NCBI RefSeq assembly: GCF_036013935.1 | Contig: NZ_CP107902.1 | Coordinates: 2,947,001 to 3,011,000, forward strand | Length of the DNA: 64,000 nt | Reading direction: 5' to 3' | Source: Streptomyces sp. NBC_00461 | GTDB lineage: Bacteria; Actinomycetota; Actinomycetes; Streptomycetales; Streptomycetaceae | Shown here: positions 45,243 through 54,990 of the stretch, piece after piece | Position numbering within the stretch: the stretch's first letter is position 1 | Layout: each line of letters starts with the position of its first letter | Translations under genes and position numbers: made by a program | Notes under the pieces: model-generated | Told to the model about the DNA's origin: nothing | Seen by the model: only the letters and a program-made list of their open reading frames with translations | The model's database searches: none

Positions 45243-45887
45243 ATGCCGAAGTTCTACGCGCGTCGACAGCTGAGCATACTCGCGGCCCTCACCGGACTCA
45301 TAGCCTCGGTCGGGCTCTTCAACGGTCCGACCGCCTCCGCCGCCCTCCCCACCCCGGTCAGCGCGGCCACCGCCCGCACCTACCTCGCCTCCCTCACCGT
45401 GGCGACCGAGGACCGCACCGGCTACCAGCGCTCCCTGTTCCCCACCTGGATCACCATCAGCGGCACCTGCAACACCCGCGAGTACGTCCTCAAGCGCGAC
45501 GGCTCCAACGTCGTGACCAACTCCGCCTGCACCGCCACCAGCGGCAGCTGGTACTCGGTCTACGACGGCGCCACCTGGACCGCCGCCTCCGACCTCGACA
45601 TCGACCACCTCGTCCCGCTCGCCGAGGCCTGGGACTCCGGGGCCAGCAAGTGGACCACCGCCCAGCGCCAGGCCTTCGCCAACGACGTGACCCGTCCGCA
45701 GCTCATCGCCGTCACGGACAACGTGAACCAGCAGAAGAGCGACCAGGACCCCGCCGAGTGGATGCCCCCGCTCAGCTCGTACGCCTGCACCTACGTCCGC
45801 GCCTGGGTTCAGGTGAAGTACTACTACGACCTCTCCGTCGACTCGGCGGAGAAGAGCAAGCTCAGCTCGGTCCTCAGCGGTTGCTGA
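45243..45887 (+). CDS. Secreted HNH-family nuclease (GmrSD C-terminal-like)
   Basis: 214 residues with a signal peptide (about 1-33, ending TASAAL). The catalytic motif is LDIDHLVPLAEAWDSGA (about 117-133), where Asp-His is the HNH core, followed by RPQLIAVTDNVNQQKSDQDP with the conserved Asn and Lys. Cysteines (GTCNTRE, SACTATS, YACTYV, SGC) could form two disulfides, fitting an extracellular enzyme that degrades DNA for nutrient release. ATG 45243 has AAGGGAG upstream. Confidence 0.9.
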   Translation: MPKFYARRQLSILAALTGLIASVGLFNGPTASAALPTPVSAATARTYLASLTVATEDRTGYQRSLFPTWITISGTCNTREYVLKRDGSNVVTNSACTATSGSWYSVYDGATWTAASDLDIDHLVPLAEAWDSGASKWTTAQRQAFANDVTRPQLIAVTDNVNQQKSDQDPAEWMPPLSSYACTYVRAWVQVKYYYDLSVDSAEKSKLSSVLSGC

Positions 45888-45933
45888 TCCGGCTGCTGAT
45901 CCGGCGGATTCCGTGAAGGAACCTCCCCGCCGA

Positions 45934-45968
45934 CCTCCGTCGTTCCGTACCGTACGGGGCGACGGAGG
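45934..45968 (+). terminator. Hairpin overlapping the PhoD ribosome-binding site
   Basis: CCTCCGTCG and CGACGGAGG pair, extended inwards by CCGTAC/GTACGG. It lies 46 bases after the nuclease stop. Its 3' arm includes the GGAGG that begins the ribosome site of the phosphatase at 45980, so it may terminate the nuclease transcript, mask the phosphatase start, or both. Confidence 0.6.
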
Positions 45969-45979
45969 AGGGCGATCAG

Positions 45980-47623
<1,644 letters not shown>

Positions 47624-47701
47624 CGGAGCGGCACAGGAATGCAGACGCCGTAATCCCTGAAATCTCGTCAAATCCAGGCGTATTCAAGGCAGTTCGTGTT
47701 C

Positions 47702-47725
47702 GGTGTGCCCCTTGGGGGGCGCACC
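47702..47725 (+). terminator. Hairpin after the PhoD-like gene
   Basis: GGTGTGCCCC and GGGGCGCACC pair over 10 bp (one G-U) around TTGG, 79 bases after the stop. The rest of 47624-47992 holds no supported gene, only the doxX leader. Confidence 0.6.
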
Positions 47726-47926
47726 CCGGCTGACGGCGGCGCGCACCCGACCAGGAGTGAATTCGGACACACTTTCGGTCGCGGAAGTGGTGGCGAGAGC
47801 TCTCCTACGTGCGGCTGCGGGCGAAACGTAGCCGAAAGCGGAACCCGACCGGTGGCCGAATGTTGAACTTGCAAGCATCAATAACGTGAACCTAACGTGA
47901 AGTATCCGCTCGGCCCGTCCCCCAGG

Positions 47927-47969
47927 CCGGTCTTCCCCGGACCGGCCTGGCCGGTCTTCCCCGGACCGG
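47927..47969 (+). repeat. Two tandem hairpin-forming repeats in the doxX leader
   Basis: CCGGTCTTCCCCGGACCGG occurs at 47927-47945 and 47951-47969, period 24. Each copy folds into a CCGGTC/GACCGG stem, and arms of different copies can also pair. Just upstream, AACGTGAA is also doubled (47883-47890, 47894-47901). All lie between likely promoter and the doxX ribosome site, so a leader-based control is possible. Confidence 0.55.
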
Positions 47970-47992
47970 CCCGACCGAAGGAGATACCCCCC

Positions 47993-48448
47993 ATGTCCGC
48001 TCGCCTCAACAACGCCCAGCCGTATGCCCTGGGCCTGTTCCGCATCGTCGTCGGCCTGCTCTTCGCCTGCCACGGCGCCGCCTCCCTCTTCGGCGTCCTC
48101 GGCGGCGCGGTCGGCACGAACGGCGGCACCGTCGAGAGCGGTGTCTGGCCGTTCTGGTACGCGGCCGTCATCCAGCTGGTCGGCGGCGTCTTCGTCCTGC
48201 TCGGCCTGGGCACGCGTGCCGCCGCGTTCATAGCCTCCGGCTCGATGGCGTACGCCTACTTCAAGATGCACCAGCCGAACGCCCTGTGGCCGATGCAGAA
48301 CGGCGGAGAGGCCTCCGCGATGTTCTGCTGGGCGATGCTGCTGCTCGTCTTCACCGGCTCGGGCGCCTTCGGCCTGGACCGGCTGTTCGCGAAGCGCTCG
48401 ACGAGCCAGAGAAGGCCGGCCGCGGACCAGACGCCGGTCGCTGCCTGA
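47993..48448 (+). CDS. DoxX-family membrane protein
   Basis: 151 residues with four membrane helices. The family pattern LGLFRIVVGLLFACHGAASL followed by FGVLGG (about 13-38) and the later AAFIASGSMAYAYFKMHQPN are visible. DoxX proteins are linked to thiol/oxidative-stress complexes in mycobacteria; a role here is not established. ATG 47993 has GAAGGAG upstream. Confidence 0.87.
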   Translation: MSARLNNAQPYALGLFRIVVGLLFACHGAASLFGVLGGAVGTNGGTVESGVWPFWYAAVIQLVGGVFVLLGLGTRAAAFIASGSMAYAYFKMHQPNALWPMQNGGEASAMFCWAMLLLVFTGSGAFGLDRLFAKRSTSQRRPAADQTPVAA

Positions 48449-48463
48449 TCCACTGATCCGATG

Positions 48464-48505
48464 CGCGAAGGGCCTTCCCCCGCCGGCGGGGGAAGGCCCT
48501 TCGCG
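48464..48505. terminator. 21-bp perfect palindrome terminator after doxX
   Basis: CGCGAAGGGCCTTCCCCCGC and its exact complement meet with no spacer over 42 bases and are followed by TTTCGT. It begins 16 bases after the doxX stop; a very strong intrinsic terminator. Confidence 0.88.
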
Positions 48506-48694
48506 TTTCGTACGCGGCCGGTGGCCAAATCCGTTGCCGGGCAGGTGAACGTCCTGTGCCGGTCGCACGCGCCCCCCGTGAACCTCCTGTCACACCCCGG
48601 GCGTACGCTGTAAGGCTGTTAAGGCCGCTCTTGCCGCTCCCTCGCGACGTCGCGGCGCGCGGTCTGGCCACGGGGGAGTCACGGGGAGTTCGCG

Positions 48695-49306
48695 GTGCTG
48701 GAGAGTGTGGGGTCGCTGACCGGCAGCCCTTGGATCTACGCCATGGTGGCGCTGTCGGTCCTGCTTGACGTGTTCGTGCCGGTTCTGCCGAGCGGGGTAC
48801 TGGTGATCACCGCCGCCACGGCGGCGGCCGCGGGCTCGGCGACCGGCCACGTGCCGCACGCGGTCCCCGACATCCTGTCCCTGACGCTCTGCGCGGCCAC
48901 CGCCTCCGTCCTCGGCGACCTCGTGGCGTACCGCCTGGCCTGGCGCGGCGGTGAACGTCTGGACCGCGCCATCGCCCGCTCGCGCCGGCTGACCACCGCG
49001 CAGGAACGTCTCGGCGCGGCGCTGGCCCGCGGCGGCGGGGCCCTGGTGATCCTCGCAAGGTTCGCCCCGGCCGGCCGCTCGGTGGTCTCCCTCGGCGCGG
49101 GCGCCGCCCACCGCCGCGCCCGCGACTTCCTCCCCTGGTCCGCCCTGGCGGGGCTGGCCTGGGCGACGTACAGCGTGGCGCTGGGGTACTACGGCGGGCA
49201 GTGGCTGGGTACGACGTGGCTGGCCACGGCGGTGTCGGTGCTGGCGCTGTTCGGGGCGGGAGCCGGGGCGGCGTACGTGATGCGACGACCGGCCAAGGCG
49301 TCCTAG
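48695..49306 (+). CDS. DedA/VTT-domain membrane protein
   Basis: 203 residues with four to five hydrophobic segments. VLLDVFVPVLPSGVLVITAA near the N-terminus and the ARFAPAGRSVVSLGAGAAHR motif (about 124-143) followed by FLPWSALAGLAWATYSVALG match the DedA/VTT (SNARE-associated) family. Members include undecaprenyl-phosphate and phospholipid flippases. GTG 48695 has GGGGAG upstream. Confidence 0.85.
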   Translation: MLESVGSLTGSPWIYAMVALSVLLDVFVPVLPSGVLVITAATAAAAGSATGHVPHAVPDILSLTLCAATASVLGDLVAYRLAWRGGERLDRAIARSRRLTTAQERLGAALARGGGALVILARFAPAGRSVVSLGAGAAHRRARDFLPWSALAGLAWATYSVALGYYGGQWLGTTWLATAVSVLALFGAGAGAAYVMRRPAKAS

Positions 49307-49385
49307 GTGTATTGACCCGCAGGGTTGTTGACGCGGCTGATGGGTTGCTGGCCCAGAGGGGGTGCGCCGCACGACGCCCGGCACG

Positions 49386-49422
49386 CTCCCCCACTGCCTT
49401 AAGGGCGTGGGAGGTGCCCCCA
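49386..49422 (+). repeat. Second copy of the palindromic repeat found in the B12 riboswitch
   Basis: CTCCCCCACTGCCTTAAGGG and CGTGGGAGGTGCCCCCA match the 15428-15462 element over about 32 of 36 bases. The change from CAG/CTG to CAC/GTG keeps base pairing. It lies in a 201-base intergenic region (49307-49507) with no supported gene. Confidence 0.7.
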
Positions 49423-49507
49423 CTCGCCGCACCGCCGAAAGCCCGAGTACGCCCGGTACGAGGGTTCCGGGCTGCACGCGTCCTGGGCGGACGCGTCCCG
49501 CGGACTG

Positions 49508-49735
49508 CTAGGCGGCGGGCGCCTTCTGGCCCCGTACCTCAAGGCCGGCCAGCAGCTCGGCCGTGGCCTCGGTGACGGCGTCGACGGCCTGGTCGAAGAC
49601 CTCCTGGTTGTGTGCGGCGGGCGCCCGGAAGCCGGACACCTTCCGTACGAACTGCAGGGCCGCGGCCCTGATCTCTTCCTCCGTCGCCTCTTCGGGCAAC
49701 GCGGGCGGGCGAAGTGTCTTGATGCTTCGGCACAT
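49508..49735 (-). CDS. DUF2277 family protein
   Basis: 75 residues, almost entirely the DUF2277 signature: MCRSIKTLRPPALPEEATEE, then VRKVSGFRAPAAHNQEVFDQ. Small, all-helical, function unknown; widely conserved in actinobacteria. ATG 49735 was chosen because the family begins at MCRSIK. The start overlaps a small palindrome (GAGAC-TG-GTCTC). Confidence 0.9.
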   Translation of the reverse strand: MCRSIKTLRPPALPEEATEEEIRAAALQFVRKVSGFRAPAAHNQEVFDQAVDAVTEATAELLAGLEVRGQKAPAA

Positions 49736-49840
49736 GAGACCAGTCTCACCCATGTCTCACCCATGTCCGCGGCGCCTGACATGATCCGTTCCGAGGCGGC
49801 CACCGGTACGGGGCCGACCGACGAAGGGAACAACAGAATC

Positions 49841-50740
49841 ATGGCGAACGAACTCACTGTCGCGGTCCTCGGCCCCGGCGGCACGGGCGGCCTGCTCGCG
49901 GGGCTGCTGTCCCGCGCCGGCCACCGCGTGATCTGCCTGTCCGGCGAGGAGACGGCCAAGACGCTGCGCGCGGACGGGATCCGTGTCCGCAGCGGCCTGT
50001 TCGGCGACTTCACGGCCCGCGTCGAGGCGGACACCGTGCTGCGCGAACCGGTCGGCGCGTGCCTGGTCGCGGTCAAGCACACCGCTCTGGACGCCGCCCT
50101 GGACCGCGTCCCGCCCACGGCCCTGGGCGACGGCCTCCTCGTACCGCTCCTGAACGGCGTCGAGCACCCGGCCGCCCTGCGCGCCCGCTACCGTCCCGGC
50201 CTGGTCGCCCCGGCGGTCATCCGCGTCGAGTCGACCCGGGTCGCGCCGGGCGTGATCGAACACGGCAGCCCGTTCGCCGAGATCGACCTGACCGGCGAAG
50301 AGGTGGACCGGGCACGGCTCGACGCGCTCGCGCGTGCCCTTTCCGCCGCCGGCCCGGCGACCCGCGTCCTCGACGACGAGACGGCCGCGCTGTGGGCGAA
50401 GATGTCGTTCCTGGCGCCGTTCGCCCTGCTCACCACCAGGTACGGGCTCCCGCTCGGCGAGATACGCACCCGGCACCGGGACGAACTGACGGCCCTGGTC
50501 GAGGAGACGGCCGCGGTCAGTCGCGCGAGCGGCGGCCCGTCGGACCCGGCCCAGGCACTGGCCCGCTACGACGCCTTCCCGCCCCCGACCAGGTCGTCGA
50601 TGCAGCGCGACGCCGAGGCGGGCCGGCCCCTCGAACTGGACGCGATCGGCGGCGCGTTGCTGCGCGCGGCCGAGCGGCACGGGGTGAGTGCGCCGGTGGC
50701 GGCACGGCTGGTACGGGAGTTGAGGGACGCCGGGCACTGA
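49841..50740 (+). CDS. 2-dehydropantoate 2-reductase (ApbA/PanE family)
   Basis: A 299-residue NADPH-dependent reductase converting ketopantoate to pantoate in pantothenate/CoA synthesis, or a paralogue with another 2-keto acid. The Rossmann glycine motif is VLGPGGTGGLLAGLLSRAGH (about 8-27). VAVKHTALDAAL holds the conserved Lys, and LWAKMSFLAPFALLTTRYG (about 185-203) the catalytic Lys region. The DAEAGRPLELDAIGGALLRA segment is typical of the C-terminal domain. ATG 49841 has GAAGGGAA upstream. Confidence 0.88.
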   Translation: MANELTVAVLGPGGTGGLLAGLLSRAGHRVICLSGEETAKTLRADGIRVRSGLFGDFTARVEADTVLREPVGACLVAVKHTALDAALDRVPPTALGDGLLVPLLNGVEHPAALRARYRPGLVAPAVIRVESTRVAPGVIEHGSPFAEIDLTGEEVDRARLDALARALSAAGPATRVLDDETAALWAKMSFLAPFALLTTRYGLPLGEIRTRHRDELTALVEETAAVSRASGGPSDPAQALARYDAFPPPTRSSMQRDAEAGRPLELDAIGGALLRAAERHGVSAPVAARLVRELRDAGH

Positions 50741-50823
50741 CTCCCGCGCGCCCCGCCCACTCGTTCGCATGAACCCCGGGAAGGAACTCGCATCCCAAAT
50801 TCGAACAGGCGTAGCATTGTGCT

Positions 50824-51150
50824 GTGGCTACGACCTATGACTTTCCGAGTGACCTCCTCGCTGGTCAGGAGGAGCTGCATCAGGTCCGGGCCGAGCTGTC
50901 GGCCCTGTTCAGGCGGCTCCCCTGGTCCGTGGAGCCCGTGGACGGCTTCAGCGACGCGGGCGGCTGGCGCAAGGTGGAGCGCCCCGCCTCCCCCGGCTGG
51001 ACGGCCGACGAGCAGGCCGAGGTCGAAAAGCTCCGACAGCGCGAGCACGAGCTCGCCGTCTTCGTCAGCACCCATCGCTTCTGGGCGGAGGTCACGGCCG
51101 GCGAGCGGGTGGAGGCGCGCACCAGGCTGAAGCACGCGCGCGAGGCGTGA
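50824..51150 (+). CDS. Conserved small hypothetical protein
   Basis: 108 residues, soluble and charged, with a proline/tryptophan-rich centre (LFRRLPWSVEPVDGF, ERPASPGWTADEQAEVEKLR) and long helices at both ends. It ends in a basic LKHAREA. I recognise it only as a conserved streptomycete hypothetical; function unknown. GTG 50824 has no strong ribosome site and may be read as a near-leaderless message. A hairpin terminator shared with the tRNA follows. Confidence 0.75.
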   Translation: MATTYDFPSDLLAGQEELHQVRAELSALFRRLPWSVEPVDGFSDAGGWRKVERPASPGWTADEQAEVEKLRQREHELAVFVSTHRFWAEVTAGERVEARTRLKHAREA

Positions 51151-51172
51151 GACGTGGGGAGTGAGGGATGCG

Positions 51173-51206
51173 GGAAGGCCCCGGCCATGAGTGGCCGGGG
51201 CCTTCC
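51173..51206. terminator. 15-bp hairpin terminator shared by the hypothetical gene and tRNA-Val
   Basis: GGAAGGCCCCGGCCA and TGGCCGGGGCCTTCC pair perfectly around TGAG, nine bases beyond the tRNA 3' end on the minus strand and 23 bases after the + strand stop. Confidence 0.88.
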
Positions 51207-51214
51207 TGTCGGTG

Positions 51215-51286
<72 letters not shown>

Positions 51287-51460
51287 GAGACGAGTCGACA
51301 GCCTACCTTGCCCGAGCCGGTGCCCCGCAAACCCGTATCGGGGGCGGGCCGGTGCGGGGGTTTTCCCCACCCCGCATCCGGGAGTGGCCCGGATCCCCCT
51401 GTGGCTTCCCGCTCCGTACCGTCGAAGAGCTTTCACCATCCGTCTCAGGGGGAGATCGTC

Positions 51461-52231
51461 ATGGCCCGTTCCGTCACCGCCCGCGCAGCCCTCGCCGCCG
51501 GGGCCATCGTGGTTCTCGTCGGGGCCGCGACCGCCTGCGGCGCTTCAGCGGGGGACGACAAGGATCCCGATCACCGGTCGTTCGCGCTGAAGGGGCACAC
51601 CCTCACGGTCGACTCCGACGACTCGGCGCTGGAGATCGTCGCCGCGGACCACAACCCGCAGGGGAAGGTCGAGGTCACGCGGTGGTTCCAGGGGAAGGTC
51701 GCCATCGGGAAGGACCCCAGGGTGAGCTGGTCGATGAAGGACGACCGGCTGACGCTGCGGATGAGGTGCTCCGGTGTCGTCGCCGACTGCTCGGCCAAGC
51801 ACCGCATCGAGGTGCCGCGCGGGGTCACCGTGAAGGTCGAGGACGGGGACGGCAGCGTGCGGGCGCGCGGGTTCGAGGACCCCCTGAGCATTCGTACGGG
51901 CGACGGGTCCGTGCATGTCAGCGACACCACCGGCCCGCTGACGCTGCACACCGGCGACGGGTCCGTGCACGCCGACGTCTCCTCGCGACGGGTACGCACC
52001 GAGACCGGTGACGGCTCCGTGCACCTCGAACTCGGCGCCGTACCCGACCTGGTGGACTCCCGCAGCGGCGACGGCTCCGTGACCATCGCGCTGCCCAGGT
52101 CCACGTACCGGGTGACGACCACGTCGGACGACGGCTCGGTGCACGTGTCCGTGCCCCGTTCCGACTCCAGCTCGCACGTGGTGTCCGCGCGCACCGGTGA
52201 CGGCAAAGTCACTCTCAAGACCGCGAACTAA
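51461..52231 (+). CDS. Exported DUF4097 beta-strand-repeat protein, probable lipoprotein
   Basis: 256 residues. A signal peptide ends at a lipobox-like ATAC (Cys about 27). After a lead-in strand region, residues 120-250 contain seven evenly spaced GDGSV-type repeats (DGDGSVRARG, TGDGSVHVSD, TGDGSVHADV, TGDGSVHLEL, SGDGSVTIAL, DDGSVHVSV, TGDGKVTLK) forming a right-handed beta-helix, as in DUF4097 'putative adhesin' proteins. ATG 51461 has AGGGGGAG upstream. Function unknown. Confidence 0.85.
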   Translation: MARSVTARAALAAGAIVVLVGAATACGASAGDDKDPDHRSFALKGHTLTVDSDDSALEIVAADHNPQGKVEVTRWFQGKVAIGKDPRVSWSMKDDRLTLRMRCSGVVADCSAKHRIEVPRGVTVKVEDGDGSVRARGFEDPLSIRTGDGSVHVSDTTGPLTLHTGDGSVHADVSSRRVRTETGDGSVHLELGAVPDLVDSRSGDGSVTIALPRSTYRVTTTSDDGSVHVSVPRSDSSSHVVSARTGDGKVTLKTAN

Positions 52232-52312
52232 CCGGCCCGTGTGTTCGTCCTTAACCGGTGGGAGAATGAAACGAGGCACCGGCCAGGACGGATGACAGCA
52301 CGGGAGAGGGAT

Positions 52313-53689
52313 GTGACGGCGACACCTTCGAAGCCGTACTCGCCGTTGGTGCCGCGCGCACACCGTCAGGCGCTCAAGGACACCCTCACGCTGCTCGCCG
52401 TGCCGCTCGTCGTCGCGCTCGCGCTGCCCGCCGCGTTCGCCGGCGGCGGCACCCGGCGCTGGTTCGGCGGGCGGGCCGAGAGCCAGCGGGCCGAGGCGCA
52501 GGCCGCGAAGGACGCCGCGGCGGCCGCGTTCTACGAGCTGGACACCGCCCAGCGCGACCTGCGGATCTCGATCGAGACGATCACGGCCGTCGACGACTCC
52601 CCGGCCGCGCGGCGCGCGATCTCCGACTTCGACGCGCTGGGGCGGCGCATCGACGAGGCCAGCAGTCGCTACATCGAAGCGGTCGACGCGCACGACCTCG
52701 ACCGTGACGACCTGGAGGCCTCGGTCGCGGCACACGCGCGCACCGAGCTCACCCGGGCCAAGGACGAGCTGGCCAACGTCAAGCGGGAGCTGGACCGTTT
52801 CTCGGACGGCCTCGGGCCGCTGCTCGGCAAGGCGGAGACGCAGCTGGCCCGCCTGGCGCCCGCGGTGGAGCGTGCCCGGCAGGGGCTGCTGGCCGCGTCG
52901 AACGCCCTCGACGCCGTACGGGGAACAGGGCTGAAGGCGGACGACCTCGCCGCGCGTCTCGCCCGCCTCGCCCCCGAGCTGACGAAGCTCAATCAGGGCG
53001 CCGGGCAGCACGGGGTGCCGGAGACGCTGGAGCGGGCCGAGCGCCTGGCGCGGGAGGCCGAGGCGGTCCGCGCGGAGGCCGAGCGGCTGCCGGAGAAGGC
53101 CGCCGAGATCGATCACCGGCTGGTCTCGCTGCGCACCCGCGCGCAGGCGCTCACCACGCGCGCCGGGCAGGTGGAACCGGTGCTGAGCGAGCTGCGACGG
53201 CGGTTCGTGGCGGCGTGCTGGCAGGACCTGCAGCACGTACCGGACCAGGCCGGGGAGAACGTCCGGCAGGCCGAGCTGAAGCTGAAGGAGGCGCAGGCGG
53301 CGCGGGACAACCAGCGCTGGCCGGACGCCACCTCGCTGCTGTCGACGGTACGGGCCCTGCTGAACACGACCGACGAGTCCGTGTCGGCCGCGCGGGACAG
53401 ACTGCAGCGGCTCAACGCCGTACAGAAGGATCCGCAGCAGGAGATCGACCGCACGCGCTTCGCGATCCGGGATGCCCAGCGGCTGGCGATGACGGGCCGG
53501 GCCACGCCGGACCCGCGGCACGCCCGCCCGCTGGACGACTCGGTGGCCCGGCTGGACCGGGCGGTCGCCGCGCTGGAAGGCCGTCACCCCGACTACTGGC
53601 ACTTCCTCACGGAGACCGAGGCGGTACGGCAGACGGTGGCGAGGGTCGTCGCGCAGATCCGGGAAGCGCGCGGTTCCGCGACGCACTGA
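52313..53689 (+). CDS. Membrane-anchored coiled-coil protein
   Basis: 458 residues: a short N-terminus, one membrane helix (about 25-45, LLAVPLVVALALPAAFAGGG), then almost continuous heptad-rich helices from about 55 to 455 (TRAKDELANVKRELDRFSDG; RAERLAREAEAVRAEAERLP). The long extracytoplasmic or cytoplasmic rod has no recognisable catalytic motif. GTG 52313 has GGGAGAGG five bases upstream and was preferred over ATG 52292. Conserved in streptomycetes; function unknown. Confidence 0.75.
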   Translation: MTATPSKPYSPLVPRAHRQALKDTLTLLAVPLVVALALPAAFAGGGTRRWFGGRAESQRAEAQAAKDAAAAAFYELDTAQRDLRISIETITAVDDSPAARRAISDFDALGRRIDEASSRYIEAVDAHDLDRDDLEASVAAHARTELTRAKDELANVKRELDRFSDGLGPLLGKAETQLARLAPAVERARQGLLAASNALDAVRGTGLKADDLAARLARLAPELTKLNQGAGQHGVPETLERAERLAREAEAVRAEAERLPEKAAEIDHRLVSLRTRAQALTTRAGQVEPVLSELRRRFVAACWQDLQHVPDQAGENVRQAELKLKEAQAARDNQRWPDATSLLSTVRALLNTTDESVSAARDRLQRLNAVQKDPQQEIDRTRFAIRDAQRLAMTGRATPDPRHARPLDDSVARLDRAVAALEGRHPDYWHFLTETEAVRQTVARVVAQIREARGSATH

Positions 53690-53791
53690 AGGGGCGCGGA
53701 GCGGTAGCGATATCGATCTGCGGCTCCGCCACGCGGGCGCGACCGGCCCCGGTGGCGCCGCAGACGAAGGCGGCGCCACCGAGCGGAGTGC

Positions 53792-54961
53792 CTAGCTCCG
53801 GTAGGCGTAGTAGGCCGAGTTCGGATACGACGCGAGCAGGCTCGACAGCGACCGCCGGTAGGTGTCGGTGTCGTGGTACGTCAGGTACGGCACCCCGCTG
53901 GAACTCCGGTAGGTGGTCATCATCGAGTGGTCCTTCGACCCGTCCTTGTCGAAGTCCATCTGCAGCAGGTCACCGACGTCCATCTGATACGCGTTCGCCA
54001 GCGCGGTCGTCCGCTTCGCGGTCTGCGTGAACCACGACCACTCGTTGACGCCGATCCAGGTGTCCGACTCGCCCGACGTCTTCGAGTACCAGGTGCCGTA
54101 GTCCTCGCGGGAGCTGGTGGCCTGCTTCCAGCCGCCGGCGAACAGGGACTGGCTGACGAAGTTGGTGCAGTCCCCGCCGGCGCTGTTGTAGCGCCGGTAG
54201 GCGGTGTTGTAGTTCTTCCAGTACTTCTCGGCGTACGCCGCCATCGCCGCGTACTTGTACGTGGTTCCGGTGCCGAGGTTCTTGGGCTTCGCGGGGGCGG
54301 GGTAGGTGGTGGCCGCCCGGGGCGCGTCGATGACGGCGCCCGGGCGGACGGTGGGCGCGGCCGTCGCCGGGGCGGGTGCGTTGACCGGGCGGGGGCCCTT
54401 GTCGGTGAGCCGTTCGCGGGTGAGCTGCCAGGTGCCGTCCGGGCCCGCGGTGAAGGTGAGCCGGTGGTGGGCGGTGAAGCCCGTGGTGGCGGGTTCGTCG
54501 CCGCGCACCTTCGCGTACGTCAGTGTGGTGCTCTCGGTGACCTGGACCGTGGCCGTGCGGCCCCGCAGGCGGGTGCTGTCGACGGTGACCTTGGTGTCGG
54601 CGCCGGTGTAGGCCTCGCCGAGCGCGGCGAGCCGGGAGCGGGTGCCCCGCAGGGACGTCACTGCGCCGGCCTCGGCCCTGGCCGCCGTGGCCGCCAGCCG
54701 CACACCGCCGGTCGCCTTCAGCGCCGCAGCTGCCTTCGGGGCCCCTTCGAGAAGGGCGGCCGTACGGTCGGTGAGGACGGCGTCCGCGAGACGGCCGAAG
54801 GCGTCGGTCGTCGCCGCGGTCACGGGCGGCGCGGGTGTTCCCGCGGTGGGGGCGCCGCCGGCCGCGTGGGCGGCGGACAGGGGAAGCAGGGCCGCGGAGA
54901 GGGACATCGCGGCCACGATCGTGCAACGGCCGCTGTTCGTACGGGACTTGCTGGGTCTCAC
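53792..54961 (-). CDS. Secreted amidase_6-domain (CHAP-like papain fold) protein
   Basis: 389 residues. A signal peptide (about 12-36, VAAMSLSAALLPLSAAHA) leads to a beta-rich middle domain (about 60-200, RLTFTAGPDGTWQLTRERL). The C-terminal 150 residues are the putative amidase domain: catalytic Cys in NSAGGDCTNFVSQSLFAGGW (about 265) and His in DKDGSKDHSMMTTY. Family role: peptide-bond cleavage in cell-wall or toxin contexts. GTG 54961 has AAGGAG upstream. Third gene of the operon PBP, deacetylase, amidase. Confidence 0.85.
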   Translation of the reverse strand: MRPSKSRTNSGRCTIVAAMSLSAALLPLSAAHAAGGAPTAGTPAPPVTAATTDAFGRLADAVLTDRTAALLEGAPKAAAALKATGGVRLAATAARAEAGAVTSLRGTRSRLAALGEAYTGADTKVTVDSTRLRGRTATVQVTESTTLTYAKVRGDEPATTGFTAHHRLTFTAGPDGTWQLTRERLTDKGPRPVNAPAPATAAPTVRPGAVIDAPRAATTYPAPAKPKNLGTGTTYKYAAMAAYAEKYWKNYNTAYRRYNSAGGDCTNFVSQSLFAGGWKQATSSREDYGTWYSKTSGESDTWIGVNEWSWFTQTAKRTTALANAYQMDVGDLLQMDFDKDGSKDHSMMTTYRSSSGVPYLTYHDTDTYRRSLSSLLASYPNSAYYAYRS

Positions 54962-54990
54962 TGAGGTGTCTCCTTGTGGTGGGGGGTGGT

